From Arthrobacter sp. Leaf337 (GTDB lineage: Bacteria; Actinomycetota; Actinomycetes; Actinomycetales; Micrococcaceae): a stretch of 64,000 nt of DNA. Made by a program: the position numbers and the translations under genes. The notes beneath the pieces are model-generated. The model was not told where the DNA came from. It was given only the letters and a program-made list of their open reading frames with translations, and ran no database searches. Positions 8,663-17,364 of this stretch are shown piece by piece. The stretch is from contig NZ_LMPC01000012.1 in the NCBI RefSeq assembly GCF_001423745.1, positions 65,981 through 129,980 on the forward strand. The letters are read 5' to 3'. Each line of letters starts with the position of its first letter. Position 1 is the stretch's first letter.

Positions 8663-9391
8663 CTACTTCTCTATGACCTCGTAGATGCGATGGCGGATGC
8701 CGTCGAAATGATGGTTTAGCCGTTCAGCAGCCAGGGCCTTGTCCCCGCCTGCCACGGCCTCGTAGATGCGACGGTGCACTGCCGCCGACTCGCTGAGGTT
8801 CTCGGCACCGGTACCGACCTCAAGATGGATCTGCCGGTACACCTTCCAGAAAACGGCGAGCAGGCTGATCAGGAGCGCGTTGTTCAGCGGCTCGAACAAA
8901 CGCCGGTGAAACTCCGCGTCCGCTTCCACGAACGGCTCCCCGGCGGCGGCAAGTTCCTCCATCCGGGTCACGGATTCCTCAACGGCTGCGAGCTGGCCGG
9001 CGGTCATCTTGTCCATCGCACTGCCGATCAGGCCTGATTCCAGCGCCTGCCGCACATCCACCAGCTCCAGCGCCTCATCACCCTTGTGGCGCAGCGACAG
9101 CCTGCCGCGGAATGTCATGCCGTCCGCCAGGGCATCAAAGTTGCTGGGCGCCACGAACATGCCGAATCCGTGGCGGATTTCCACAACGCCGAGCGCCTGC
9201 AGGACCTTGAGGGATTCACGAAGGGTATTGCGGCCTACACCCAGCGCGAGGGCCAGTTCGTTTTCGGTGGGAAGCGGGTCACCCGCCTCAAGCTCGCGCT
9301 CCAGGATGAGGTCCATGATGTCCGCCTGCAGAGCGCGGAGCCGGGCCTGGGCGCTGAACCGCGCCTTCGAAGCGACGCCTGATGTTGTCAT
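8663..9391 (-). CDS. GntR-family (FadR/FCD) transcriptional regulator
   Basis: About 242 residues: an N-terminal winged helix (ILERELEAGDPLPTENELALALGVGRNTLRESLKVLQALG) and a C-terminal all-helical FCD ligand domain with the usual Asp/His metal pattern (EFHRRLF...N; AVHRRIYEAVAGGD; LNHHFDGI). I chose ATG 9391 (MTTSGVASK) because AGGGGA precedes it by 3-4 nt; an upstream start at 9460 is open but has no ribosome site. Ligand unknown; such proteins usually sense sugar acids or other carboxylates. It stands alone, divergent from the oxidoreductase at 9563. Confidence 0.9.
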   Translation of the reverse strand: MTTSGVASKARFSAQARLRALQADIMDLILERELEAGDPLPTENELALALGVGRNTLRESLKVLQALGVVEIRHGFGMFVAPSNFDALADGMTFRGRLSLRHKGDEALELVDVRQALESGLIGSAMDKMTAGQLAAVEESVTRMEELAAAGEPFVEADAEFHRRLFEPLNNALLISLLAVFWKVYRQIHLEVGTGAENLSESAAVHRRIYEAVAGGDKALAAERLNHHFDGIRHRIYEVIEK

Positions 9392-9562
9392 GGTTCCCCT
9401 AACCGAGTGTCCGAACCACTGTGCTGAGTGGGTCACAGCAAACAATATTGGATGTCCCACCTTCTGTTAAGTTCCCCCGCCAAACACGGACCCGGTTCCC
9501 TGCGCCCATCCCCTGGGCTTCATCCCGCGGATCGGTACCGCCGCCGGGCGTAGTCTGGTGCC

Positions 9563-11053
9563 ATGACGGCCAGAGTTGAACGAGAATTCGATGTCATTGT
9601 GATCGGCGCCGGAGCCGTGGGGGAAAACGTCGCGGACCGCGTGGTCCAGGGCGGACTGACCGCGGTCATTATCGAGGCGGAGCTGGTGGGCGGCGAATGC
9701 TCCTACTGGGCCTGCATGCCGTCCAAGGCACTCCTGCGCCCGGGGACGGCCCTCCATGGCGCACAGACCGTCCCCGGTGCCGAGGAGGCCGTCACCCGCA
9801 CCCTGGACGCCTCCGCCGTCCTCAAGCGCCGGGACTATTTCACGTCGAACTGGCAGGATGATGGCCAAGTCAAATGGCTGGAAGATACGGGGATCGAACT
9901 GATCCGGGGCCGCGGGCGTCTCACCGGCCCGCGAGCCGTCGAAGTAGCCGGGCGCGACGGTGTCAACTACCAGCTCTCGGCGAGGCACGCCGTCGTGCTT
10001 TCCACCGGATCGGCCCCCACTGCACCGCCAGTGGACGGCCTGGCGGGGATTGGGTATTGGACCACCCGCGAGGCCACGTCCGCCCGGAGCGTTCCGCGCA
10101 GCCTGGCGGTCCTCGGCGGCGGGGTGGCCGGGACCGAGCTGGCGCAGGCATTCGCCCGGCTGGGCTCTGCAGTGACGCTGGTGGCACGCGGCGGCCTGCT
10201 CAGCATGTATCCGAAAGATGCCGCAGACCTGGTGCTGGCCGGCCTGCGGGCCGACGGCGTGGACGTCCGCCTCAACACCGGCACGGAGCGCGTCAGCAGA
10301 AGCGGGGGCGGCTATTTCACCGTTGACTTGGCCGACGGCGACAGCATCACGGCTGAACGCCTCCTCGTTGCCACCGGCCGACACCCGGCGCTGGACGGGT
10401 TGGGGCTGGAAACAGTGGGGCTTGGTTCCACGGACGGCAAAGTGCCGCCGCTCCGCACGGACACCACGGGCCTGGTCGAGGGGATCATCGAGGGCGCCGA
10501 CGCCGGCGGCGGCACTGGTACGGACGACGGCGACAGCCGCTGGCTCTACGCCGTTGGGGACGCGGCCGGCCGGGTCATGCTGACGCACCAGGGCAAATAC
10601 TCGGCGCGGGCCACGGGGGATGCCATCGCGGCGCGGGCCAAAGGCGAGCTGAAGGGGACGCCGAAGCCGTGGAGCCGCTTCGCGCAGACCGCCAACGAGC
10701 ATGCCGTGCCCAACGTCGTGTTCACGGACCCTGAGCTGGCCAGCGTGGGCCGGTCCGTGAAGCAGGCACAAACGGACGGCTACCGGGTCTCTTCAGTGGA
10801 GCTCCCCATCAGCGTCGCGGGGTCGTCGCTGCATTCGGAACACTACGAAGGCTGGGCCCAGCTGGTGGTGGACGAGGACAGGAAGGTGCTCCTCGGCGCC
10901 ACCTTCGCAGGCCCGGACGTGGCAGAACTCCTGCATGCCGCCACCATCGCGGTGGTGGGCGAGGTGCCGCTGGACCGGCTGTGGCACGCCGTGCCGTCCT
11001 ATCCCACGGTCAGCGAAGTGTGGCTGCGCCTGCTGGAGGAGTACGGACTCTGA
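9563..11053 (+). CDS. Flavoprotein pyridine nucleotide-disulfide oxidoreductase
   Basis: 496 residues with an N-terminal FAD Rossmann motif (VIVIGAGAVGENVADRVV), the redox pair Cys46/Cys51 (GGECSYWACMPSK), an NAD(P) motif (VLGGGVAGTELAQAFARLG), the second FAD motif ending YAVGDAAG, and a dimerisation domain. In lipoamide dehydrogenase the C-terminus has HPT-SE with a catalytic His; here it reads SYPTVSE, so that base is replaced by Tyr, as in transhydrogenase-like members. It is therefore unlikely to be a canonical Lpd. It could be a quinone, thiol or transhydrogenase-type reductase. The start is probably leaderless: TAGTCT (9551-9556) lies 6 nt before ATG 9563. Confidence 0.85.
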   Translation: MTARVEREFDVIVIGAGAVGENVADRVVQGGLTAVIIEAELVGGECSYWACMPSKALLRPGTALHGAQTVPGAEEAVTRTLDASAVLKRRDYFTSNWQDDGQVKWLEDTGIELIRGRGRLTGPRAVEVAGRDGVNYQLSARHAVVLSTGSAPTAPPVDGLAGIGYWTTREATSARSVPRSLAVLGGGVAGTELAQAFARLGSAVTLVARGGLLSMYPKDAADLVLAGLRADGVDVRLNTGTERVSRSGGGYFTVDLADGDSITAERLLVATGRHPALDGLGLETVGLGSTDGKVPPLRTDTTGLVEGIIEGADAGGGTGTDDGDSRWLYAVGDAAGRVMLTHQGKYSARATGDAIAARAKGELKGTPKPWSRFAQTANEHAVPNVVFTDPELASVGRSVKQAQTDGYRVSSVELPISVAGSSLHSEHYEGWAQLVVDEDRKVLLGATFAGPDVAELLHAATIAVVGEVPLDRLWHAVPSYPTVSEVWLRLLEEYGL

Positions 11054-11085
11054 CTGGTTGGTCACACCTCAGCCCAATCTATTTG

Positions 11086-11101
11086 AACTGACCGGTCAGT
11101 T
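11086..11101. promoter_or_regulatory. Palindromic operator of the YhgE operon (probable TetR site)
   Basis: AACTGACCGGTCAGTT is a perfect 16-bp palindrome. It overlaps a promoter made of TTGAAC (11083-11088), a 17-bp spacer and TAGCCT (11106-11111). The first gene of the operon starts at 11142 and its last gene is a TetR regulator, so autorepression through this site is the likely reading. Confidence 0.75.
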
Positions 11102-11141
11102 TAGTTAGCCTTATAGCAGACAAACACTGCGAAAGGCTTCC

Positions 11142-11810
11142 ATGCTCTCGGTTCGACAGCTTCACGTGAATGGCCGGCGGGACGATCTGCTCCCTCCCAC
11201 GTCACTCCAGGCACGGCGGGGCGAGCTGCTTCTGGTCTCCGGCACCAGACAGGACCAGCGGACCGCGCTGGCACTCACCCTGAGCGGGCGGATGAAACTG
11301 TCTTCCGGCGAGCTCCTGTGGGACGGCCGGGCGAAGACGAAGCACCTCCGGGCGGCCAGCTCGCTCGTGGACGCCCCGGGTGTCAACGAGCCGGAACAGC
11401 ACCTGAGCGTACGGGATCTCGTCACGGAAGACCTTGCACTGATCCCGCGGCGCTATCGCGGCGCACTCCTCAGCAAGCCGTGGCTCAAGGTCAACCGGTT
11501 CGAGGACATCGCCGGCCTCTGGACGGAACAGCTGGCCCCGGCCAAGCGCATCGAACTGCTCACCGCCCTCGCGCTCGCCAACCCGCACACGGACCTTCTG
11601 GTGGTGGACTCCCCTGATCGCCACAGCGCGGATCCCGCGGACTGGCTGCCGCGGCTCCAGGAGCTGGCGTACAACGGCGGCCGGCCGCTCGCCGTCGTCG
11701 CCACCGTGGCTGCCCTCCCGGAGACCTGGACGGGCCCCGCCGCGGTGATCGGCAACGCCGTGCCGGACACAGACCCCAGTCCCGAAAACGAAACAGAGGA
11801 TGCCAAGTGA
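11142..11810 (+). CDS. Degenerate ABC-type ATPase subunit (pseudo-ATPase)
   Basis: 222 residues with the overall ABC nucleotide-binding-domain layout (LSVRQLHVNG start, LSSGELLWDG, a Q-loop-like part, a Walker B strand TDLLVVDSPD). Every catalytic motif is altered. Walker A reads GTRQDQRT instead of G-x4-GKS/T, the LSGGQ signature is replaced by LAPAKR, and the Glu after Walker B Asp is Ser. It should not hydrolyse ATP in the normal way. GAAAGG provides a ribosome site. It overlaps the YhgE gene by 4 nt (GTGA), so the two are translationally coupled. A regulatory or scaffold role for the YhgE protein is inferred. Confidence 0.75.
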   Translation: MLSVRQLHVNGRRDDLLPPTSLQARRGELLLVSGTRQDQRTALALTLSGRMKLSSGELLWDGRAKTKHLRAASSLVDAPGVNEPEQHLSVRDLVTEDLALIPRRYRGALLSKPWLKVNRFEDIAGLWTEQLAPAKRIELLTALALANPHTDLLVVDSPDRHSADPADWLPRLQELAYNGGRPLAVVATVAALPETWTGPAAVIGNAVPDTDPSPENETEDAK

Positions 11811-13843
11811 CTGTGCTGCGGTTAGCCCGCTCCGAACTCAAGCGCATGACCGGAGGGCTGCTGCCCAAGCTCACCATCCTTGCGCTGACCATGGTTCCGC
11901 TCCTTTACGGCGCGGTGTATCTGTATGCCAACTGGGATCCCTACAGCAACCTGGACCAAATCGATGCGGCCCTGGTGGTGGAAGACACCGGCGCCACCTC
12001 CAGCGACGGAACGCAGCTGCAGGCAGGCCGGACCGTGGCGGACAGCCTGGTGGAAGGGCACGTGTTCAACTGGCAGTCCGTGGACTCCGCCCAGCAGGCA
12101 GATCAGGGCGTCAGCAGCGGCAAGTACGCCTTCGCCCTCAAGATTCCGAAGGATTTCTCCGCCAGCCTCGTCTCACCTGGCAGCTTTGACTCCGCCAACC
12201 AGGCCATGCTGAACGTGACCACCAACGACGCCAACAACTACCTCCTAAGCACCATCGTGGACAAGCTGACCACAGCGGTCCACTCGAGCGTGGCCAGGGA
12301 AGTGGGCGAGGAAACAGCCAACCAGCTGCTGACGGGCTTCGGCACCATCCACACCCAGATTGTCAAAGCCGCCGACGGCGCAGGCCAGCTTTCCGACGGC
12401 GTGACCAAGCTCCACGACGGCACGGTCACCCTGCATGACGGCACCACGCAGTTGAGCGCCGGCGTCGGCGAGCTCTATGCCGGACAGGTCAAGCTGCGCG
12501 ACGGTGCCAACCAGCTGGATGCCGGCGCGGCCCAGCTAAGCGACGGACTCGGGCAGCTGAGGGACAAGACAGCCTCCCTCCCTGCGGACTCGCAAAAGCT
12601 GGCCGACGGCGCCGCGCAGGTCGCGGCCGGAAACGCCACGTTGAACACCAAAGTCCAGGACGTCGTCGGGCAATTGAACGCCGCTGACCAGGGGCTGAGG
12701 AACCGCGTGGTGGAGTCGAACGGCAGGCTGCTGGCCGCCGGAATCATCACCCAGGCGCAGGCGGACAGCATCCTGGCGGACTTCGACGCCGCGGCAGCCT
12801 CCGGACCAGTGGCTGGCGCCAAGGCAAAGATCCAGTCCGACGCCGCGCAGATCCAGCAGCTCGCGGACGGCTCCGCCGCCGTGAGCAACGGTGCCGCCAA
12901 GCTGGCAGCGGCCACGCCCGCCTTGACCGGCGCCATCGCCCAGGCGTCCGCCGGCGCGGACCAGCTCCATGCCGGGACCTCCGCTTTGGCGGCCGGCGAG
13001 CAAAGTGCCGTTGACGGCACCGGGAAACTCGCAGAAGGTGCCGGCGCGCTCGACGGCGGTGCGGCGCAACTTGAGGACGGCGCCTCCACGGCCGCCAGCG
13101 GGGCCGGCACCCTGGCATCGGAACTCGCCAAGGGTGCCGGCCAGGTGCCCAACCCCGATGACGCGCAGAAGAGCAGCCTCTCCAAGGTGATCGCCGATCC
13201 CGTGGCCGTCAGCAACATCTCGCAGGCGAAAGCCGGGTCCTACGGGGCCGGCCTGGCGCCGTTCTTCCTCACCTTCGCCCTCTGGATCGGCATCTTTATG
13301 CTGATCCAGGCCATGCGGCCCATCACGCAGCGGGCGCTGGCGTCTAACGCGCCGTCATGGAAGATCGCCTTGGGCGGCTGGCTGCCGTTCCTGGCCGTCT
13401 CGGTCGTCCAGGCGAGCCTGCTCACCCTGGTGGTGGACCTGGCGCTGGGCCTCAACCCCGCCCACCCGGTGCTGATGTGGCTGTTCATGCTGGCGGCCGC
13501 GATGGCGTTCAGCGCCATCATCCAGGGCGTCGTCGCGCTGCTTGGGTCCCCGGGGAAGCTGGTGGTGCTGATCCTGCTGGTGCTCCAGCTGGTGTCATCC
13601 GGAGGCACATTCCCCTGGCAGACCACTCCCCCGCCCCTGCACGTGGTGCACGAGATCCTCCCCATGGGCTATGTGGTGACCGGGATGCGGCACCTGATCT
13701 ATGGCGCGGACCTGTCCATGATCCTGCCTACCGTGGCGGGCCTGTTTGGCTACACTGTGCTGGGGGCCGCGCTATCAACGCTGGCCGTCCACAAGCACAA
13801 GTTCTGGACCCTGAAGTCCCTGAAACCGGAGATCGCCGTATGA
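11807..13843 (+). CDS. YhgE/Pip-family membrane protein
   Basis: 678 residues. One N-terminal membrane helix (LPKLTILALTMVPLLYGAVYLYANWDP, the YhgE hallmark) is followed by a long extracytoplasmic region with many near-heptad L-x2-G repeats (LSDGVTKLHDG, LSAGVGELYAG, LDAGAAQLSDG and so on). A C-terminal block of about five or six helices ends the protein. This matches the YhgE/Pip family, related to phage-infection protein and ESX-linked membrane proteins; molecular function is not settled. GTG start 11807 overlaps the upstream stop; the stop overlaps the TetR start (ATGA). Confidence 0.9.
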   Translation: MTVLRLARSELKRMTGGLLPKLTILALTMVPLLYGAVYLYANWDPYSNLDQIDAALVVEDTGATSSDGTQLQAGRTVADSLVEGHVFNWQSVDSAQQADQGVSSGKYAFALKIPKDFSASLVSPGSFDSANQAMLNVTTNDANNYLLSTIVDKLTTAVHSSVAREVGEETANQLLTGFGTIHTQIVKAADGAGQLSDGVTKLHDGTVTLHDGTTQLSAGVGELYAGQVKLRDGANQLDAGAAQLSDGLGQLRDKTASLPADSQKLADGAAQVAAGNATLNTKVQDVVGQLNAADQGLRNRVVESNGRLLAAGIITQAQADSILADFDAAAASGPVAGAKAKIQSDAAQIQQLADGSAAVSNGAAKLAAATPALTGAIAQASAGADQLHAGTSALAAGEQSAVDGTGKLAEGAGALDGGAAQLEDGASTAASGAGTLASELAKGAGQVPNPDDAQKSSLSKVIADPVAVSNISQAKAGSYGAGLAPFFLTFALWIGIFMLIQAMRPITQRALASNAPSWKIALGGWLPFLAVSVVQASLLTLVVDLALGLNPAHPVLMWLFMLAAAMAFSAIIQGVVALLGSPGKLVVLILLVLQLVSSGGTFPWQTTPPPLHVVHEILPMGYVVTGMRHLIYGADLSMILPTVAGLFGYTVLGAALSTLAVHKHKFWTLKSLKPEIAV

Positions 13844-14457
13844 GCACGCAGGAAGCCGGCGAAAAGAAGCTCCGGCCCGCCCGTACAAATGCCACCAAGC
13901 AGAAGCTCTTCGACGCCTCCATGGAGCTGATCGGCGAGCGCGGCGCGGCCGGGGTCACCGTGGACGAGATCGCGGCGGCAGCCGGCGTCTCCAAGGGAAC
14001 CGTGTACTACAACTTCGGCAGCAAGTCCGATCTGATCGCGCAGCTGCTGCGCCACGGCGTGGACATCCTCCATGCCCGGCTGCTAAGCGTGCAGGGCTCC
14101 TCCGCCGACCCGCTGGCGGCCATGGACGGGATGATCGGCCAGGCGATGGACTTCATGGCTGAGTACCCGTCCTTTGCCCGGCTCTGGGTCAGTGAGAACT
14201 GGCGGACTCCCAGTGAATGGCAGGACACCTTTGCCGAGCTCCGCGGCCGCCTCCTTGCAGTGATCGGCGCCGCGATCGAGGGCGTAGCCGCGCAGTACCC
14301 CGTTGATGAATCAATCTCCAGGGGCAGCCTGGAAACTGCCATCTTCGGCGCCTGCTTCGTGGTGGGCCTGGACCGCCAGACCTACAACCCCGAACGCACC
14401 CGCGAACAAAGTGTTGCGGCCATTATGGCAATCATGCGTGGCTACGTCCGGAAATAG
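13840..14457 (+). CDS. TetR/AcrR-family repressor
   Basis: 205 residues starting MSTQEAGEKKLRPARTNATK. The TetR HTH is clear (LFDASMELIGERGAAGVTVDEIAAAAGVSKGTVYYNFGSKSDLIAQLL), with a variable helical ligand domain after it. ATG 13840 overlaps the YhgE stop by 4 nt. As the last gene of the three-gene operon, it probably represses it through the palindrome at 11086-11101. Ligand unknown. Confidence 0.92.
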   Translation: MSTQEAGEKKLRPARTNATKQKLFDASMELIGERGAAGVTVDEIAAAAGVSKGTVYYNFGSKSDLIAQLLRHGVDILHARLLSVQGSSADPLAAMDGMIGQAMDFMAEYPSFARLWVSENWRTPSEWQDTFAELRGRLLAVIGAAIEGVAAQYPVDESISRGSLETAIFGACFVVGLDRQTYNPERTREQSVAAIMAIMRGYVRK

Positions 14458-14481
14458 CCCGCATCGGGGAAGATTAGTCAC

Positions 14482-15105
14482 ATGCGCCACATGGGTAACA
14501 GCGGAAGGGTAGCCATCGTTGCGGCGTTCGCCGCCGCGGTCCTTCTGGTGCTTACCGCGATCACGCTGGAAGAGGCCGTGCTGTTCACGTTCCTCGGAGC
14601 CGTCGCTGTGGGATACCTCGCCTCCGTCATCCAGGTGGTGGCCCGAGGACGCAATCTGGCCCTCTTGGCGGGAGGCGTTGGCACCAGCCTGTTCATCGGC
14701 TTCGCCATCGCATTCCTGCGCATGTGGGGCCTGGCGTTTACGGCGGAGCCGGACTCCCTGGGAGCGGCTGCCACCACCCAGGACTCCGACATCTACTTCT
14801 ACCTCGCCGCAGCTTCCGGCGTGGGAACGCTCCTGGTGCTCTTCGCCGGCGCTGTGTGGCCGGCCGGCAAACGGCTTAGGTCCGGCCGCGATCAGTCCAG
14901 ACGCATGCAGCCCGGCCAGCGCAAGCCCGCAACTGCCGCCCGGCGGCCGGCGGTCAGGCAGGCACCCCGTCCGGCCGCGGGCACCACTTACGGTCGCGTT
15001 CCCGTGTCCAGGTCAGGTGCCGTCCGCGCTCCGGCGGCCAAGCGGCCCTCGCCGGCGGCGGCCAAGTCGCCCAAGTCCCCGGCAAAAGCTACATCACGGC
15101 GTTGA
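14482..15105 (+). CDS. Small membrane protein with basic Pro/Ala tail
   Basis: 207 residues. Four hydrophobic segments within about 1-135 (VAIVAAFAAAVLLVLTAI, VLFTFLGAVAVGYLASVIQVV, LLAGGVGTSLFIGFAIAFL, FYLAAASGVGTLLVLFAGAV) precede a 70-residue Arg/Lys/Pro/Ala-rich tail, presumably cytoplasmic. No family recognised. Its last 118 nt overlap, on the opposite strand, the end of the EamA gene. Confidence 0.75.
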   Translation: MRHMGNSGRVAIVAAFAAAVLLVLTAITLEEAVLFTFLGAVAVGYLASVIQVVARGRNLALLAGGVGTSLFIGFAIAFLRMWGLAFTAEPDSLGAAATTQDSDIYFYLAAASGVGTLLVLFAGAVWPAGKRLRSGRDQSRRMQPGQRKPATAARRPAVRQAPRPAAGTTYGRVPVSRSGAVRAPAAKRPSPAAAKSPKSPAKATSRR

Positions 15106-16007
15106 GCGTGCCATCGTCGCTGGCCCGGGGTGGCCCCGTTCCGGCCCGGCCGGAGTACGGCGATGGCAACCCCGGCCAGCAGCAGGAGTCCGCCGGCAAC
15201 CTCGGCCGGTGAGGGGACCTCGCCCAGGATCAGCCACGCCGTCGTCATTCCCACCACCGGGACAAGCAGGGTGAAGGGAACCACCGCGGACGACGGATAC
15301 ATGCCCAGGAGCCAGTTCCATATTCCGTAGCCCACCAGGGACCCCAGGACAGCCGTGTAGATGGCGCTCAGGATGGTTACCAATTGCAGGCCAGCCAGGG
15401 TCCCGCCCACGGCGGCCGGGCCGTCGATCAGCAGTGACAGTCCGATCAGGGGCAGCGGAACCACCGCGCCGGACCACACAACGAGCCCCAGGCCGGAGGA
15501 GGCCCTGGCCTGCCGGGCGATGATGTTGCCCGCAGCCCAGGACAGCGCAGCCGCCAGCACGATGAGCAGGGGAAGGACCGGCGCCACCATGCTGCGGCCT
15601 ACTGCCACCACCGCGAGGCCGGCCACCCCGAGGACGACGCCGGCGAACTGCCTGCCGCTGGGACGTTCGCCCAGAATTCCGGCAGCCAGCAGAACGGTAA
15701 GCAGCACCTGCGCCTGCAGTACCAGCGAGGCGAGCCCTGCAGGCATGCCCAGCGCCATGGCCAGGTAGAGGAGTCCGAATTGTCCGGCGCTCATGAAGAG
15801 GCCGACGCCGAGGATGGCCCGCCAACTGACAGCGGGCCTGCGGATGAAGAAGATCCACGGAAAGACAACCAGGACGAAGCGCATGGCTACAAAGAGCAGG
15901 GGCGGCACTTCCATGCCGTCGGCGTGTAGGCCAAGGTCGATGGCAACGAAATTGGCGCCCCACAGGACTGCCACGAGGACAGCCAGGGCGGAATGTCGAA
16001 GGTTCAC
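14988..16007 (-). CDS. EamA/DMT-family transporter
   Basis: 339 residues with about ten membrane helices in two EamA repeats (LAVLVAVLWGANFVAIDLGL near the start; the second repeat ends TTAWLILGEVPSPAEVAGGLLLLAGVAIAV). These are 10-helix drug/metabolite exporters, some moving amino acids such as O-acetylserine; the substrate is unknown here. The family fold ends around residue 298; the remaining roughly 40 residues are low-complexity and come from reading antisense through the end of the gene at 14482-15105. Confidence 0.88.
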   Translation of the reverse strand: MNLRHSALAVLVAVLWGANFVAIDLGLHADGMEVPPLLFVAMRFVLVVFPWIFFIRRPAVSWRAILGVGLFMSAGQFGLLYLAMALGMPAGLASLVLQAQVLLTVLLAAGILGERPSGRQFAGVVLGVAGLAVVAVGRSMVAPVLPLLIVLAAALSWAAGNIIARQARASSGLGLVVWSGAVVPLPLIGLSLLIDGPAAVGGTLAGLQLVTILSAIYTAVLGSLVGYGIWNWLLGMYPSSAVVPFTLLVPVVGMTTAWLILGEVPSPAEVAGGLLLLAGVAIAVLRPGRNGATPGQRRWHAQRRDVAFAGDLGDLAAAGEGRLAAGARTAPDLDTGTRP

Positions 16008-16052
16008 GCTGCGGGCTACCGGTTCAGGAAATCCGCGTCACCGGATGCGGGC

Positions 16053-16682
16053 TCAAAGGTTCCGGGGCCGCTCTCCGGGAGCCCCGTCCTCGCGGCGGTC
16101 AGGCACGGCGTCGCGCCGCGCCGCGTCGCTGTCGGCAGCGTCGCGGTCGGCAGCATCGTGCTGGCGAGGTGTGCCCGGTTCAGTTGTGCCCGGTACGGCT
16201 GGCCCGGGAACGGCGTCCCCGCGCCCGCGGGTTCCGGCCTCGGCGCGCGTCTGCGGCTCGGCAGGAGTGGTCTCAACGTGCCGGTCGGCTTCGTGCCGGT
16301 CCGTGTCGTGCCGGTCCGTTTCGCGCCGGTCGGCATCGCGCTGCTCGGCTGTGACTACGTCCGGATCAACCTCGTCGGCTTTACGGAGCTGCTCCTGCGA
16401 CGAGGCCCGCACTCGTTCGGCTTCTGCTTGCTTCTCGCGAGCGTCGCGGCGCAGGCGCTCTGCCTCGACTTCGGCCTGCTTGGCATCGGCCTCGGCACGT
16501 GCTGCTTTGGCCTCGCGTTCCCGCGCTCCAAGCTCGTCGGCCTTGGCCTTTTCACGCATCTCGGCGGCCCGGTTTCGGTCCGCTTCAACCTTGCGTTTCC
16601 GGTTGAAGAACAGCACCGCGGCAATGATCGCAACCACCACTACAACACCGATAATGATCCCCACAAGCTGTCCTGAGTCCAC
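16053..16682 (-). CDS. Membrane-anchored coiled-coil protein with Asp-Arg-His repeats
   Basis: 209 residues. One N-terminal membrane helix (LVGIIIGVVVVVAIIAAVLFF) leads into a highly charged coiled coil rich in Ala, Glu, Lys and Arg (about 30-115). Then come short repeats of the type DRHDTDRHEADRH and an Ala/Asp/Arg tail (DAADRDAADSDAARRDA). No family recognised beyond general resemblance to single-pass coiled-coil proteins. The strand choice is supported by the good membrane anchor and coiled coil in this frame. Confidence 0.75.
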   Translation of the reverse strand: MDSGQLVGIIIGVVVVVAIIAAVLFFNRKRKVEADRNRAAEMREKAKADELGAREREAKAARAEADAKQAEVEAERLRRDAREKQAEAERVRASSQEQLRKADEVDPDVVTAEQRDADRRETDRHDTDRHEADRHVETTPAEPQTRAEAGTRGRGDAVPGPAVPGTTEPGTPRQHDAADRDAADSDAARRDAVPDRREDGAPGERPRNL

Positions 16683-16779
16683 GATGTTCTCCTCTTAACC
16701 GGGGCACTGACGAATATCTCCAGTAAACATCACAAACCCCGCGCTGACCATGAACACCGTGGCAGTGAGCAGCGGTTGC

Positions 16780-17307
16780 CTAGTGCGCCCGGGGCACCTT
16801 GAAGCGAGTAAGCCGGGCGTCCTGGCCGTCCAGCTCAGCCCAGGTCTTTTCCGTTTCCAGCACGGTCAGGCCGCTGGTGGGAAACCGGGTGGCGGCGTCC
16901 ATATAGGCATCGTGGTTGGAATCGCGTGACGCCAGGTGCATGGCAAGGTCCTGCACCCCGGGCATGTGGGAGATCACCATCAGAGTGGTCACGGTGTCCG
17001 GTACATGGTTGATGACCTTCAGCATGCGCAAAGCGGAGGCTCCGTAGAGGCCGTCCTCAAGTTTCGGCGTCGGGGCTTGGTCCCCCAGTTCAGCGCACAC
17101 CCACGTGCACGTCTGCCTGGTCCGGAGCGCGCTGGAGCAGAGGATGAAATCGGGGATCACTCCATGCTTGCGCAGCCACTTGCCGGCCAGGGGAGCCTCG
17201 CGGTGTCCGCGCTCTTCCAGCGGACGTTCGTGGTCCGGCACGCCTCCGGGCCAGTCTGCCTTGGAGTGCCGCATGAGGATCAAACGCCTGATGTGATGCT
17301 CGCTCAT
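16780..17307 (-). CDS. sixA: SixA-type phosphohistidine phosphatase / histidine phosphatase
   Basis: 175 residues of the branch-2-like histidine phosphatase fold. The catalytic RHG-type motif is LMRHSKADWP near residue 10, followed by LEERGHREAPLAGKWL, the SS-x-R-x-RQT motif (CSSALRTRQT), and a second catalytic His in VISHMPGVQDLA. SixA proteins remove phosphate from His of phosphotransfer domains, though other phospho-substrates are possible. It lies downstream of dodecin on the same strand, with a GCCCTGC-CCC-GCAGGGC hairpin (17328-17344) between them. Confidence 0.88.
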   Translation of the reverse strand: MSEHHIRRLILMRHSKADWPGGVPDHERPLEERGHREAPLAGKWLRKHGVIPDFILCSSALRTRQTCTWVCAELGDQAPTPKLEDGLYGASALRMLKVINHVPDTVTTLMVISHMPGVQDLAMHLASRDSNHDAYMDAATRFPTSGLTVLETEKTWAELDGQDARLTRFKVPRAH

Positions 17308-17364
17308 GCATCAATCCTAGTGCGGCGGCCCTGCCCCGCAGGGCACGGCCGCCCTGCACAGGGT

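Noticed and set aside
11099..11117. Iron-box-like sequence TTAGTTAGCCTTATAG upstream of the YhgE operon
   Set aside because: Too many mismatches to the DtxR/IdeR consensus and no iron genes nearby.
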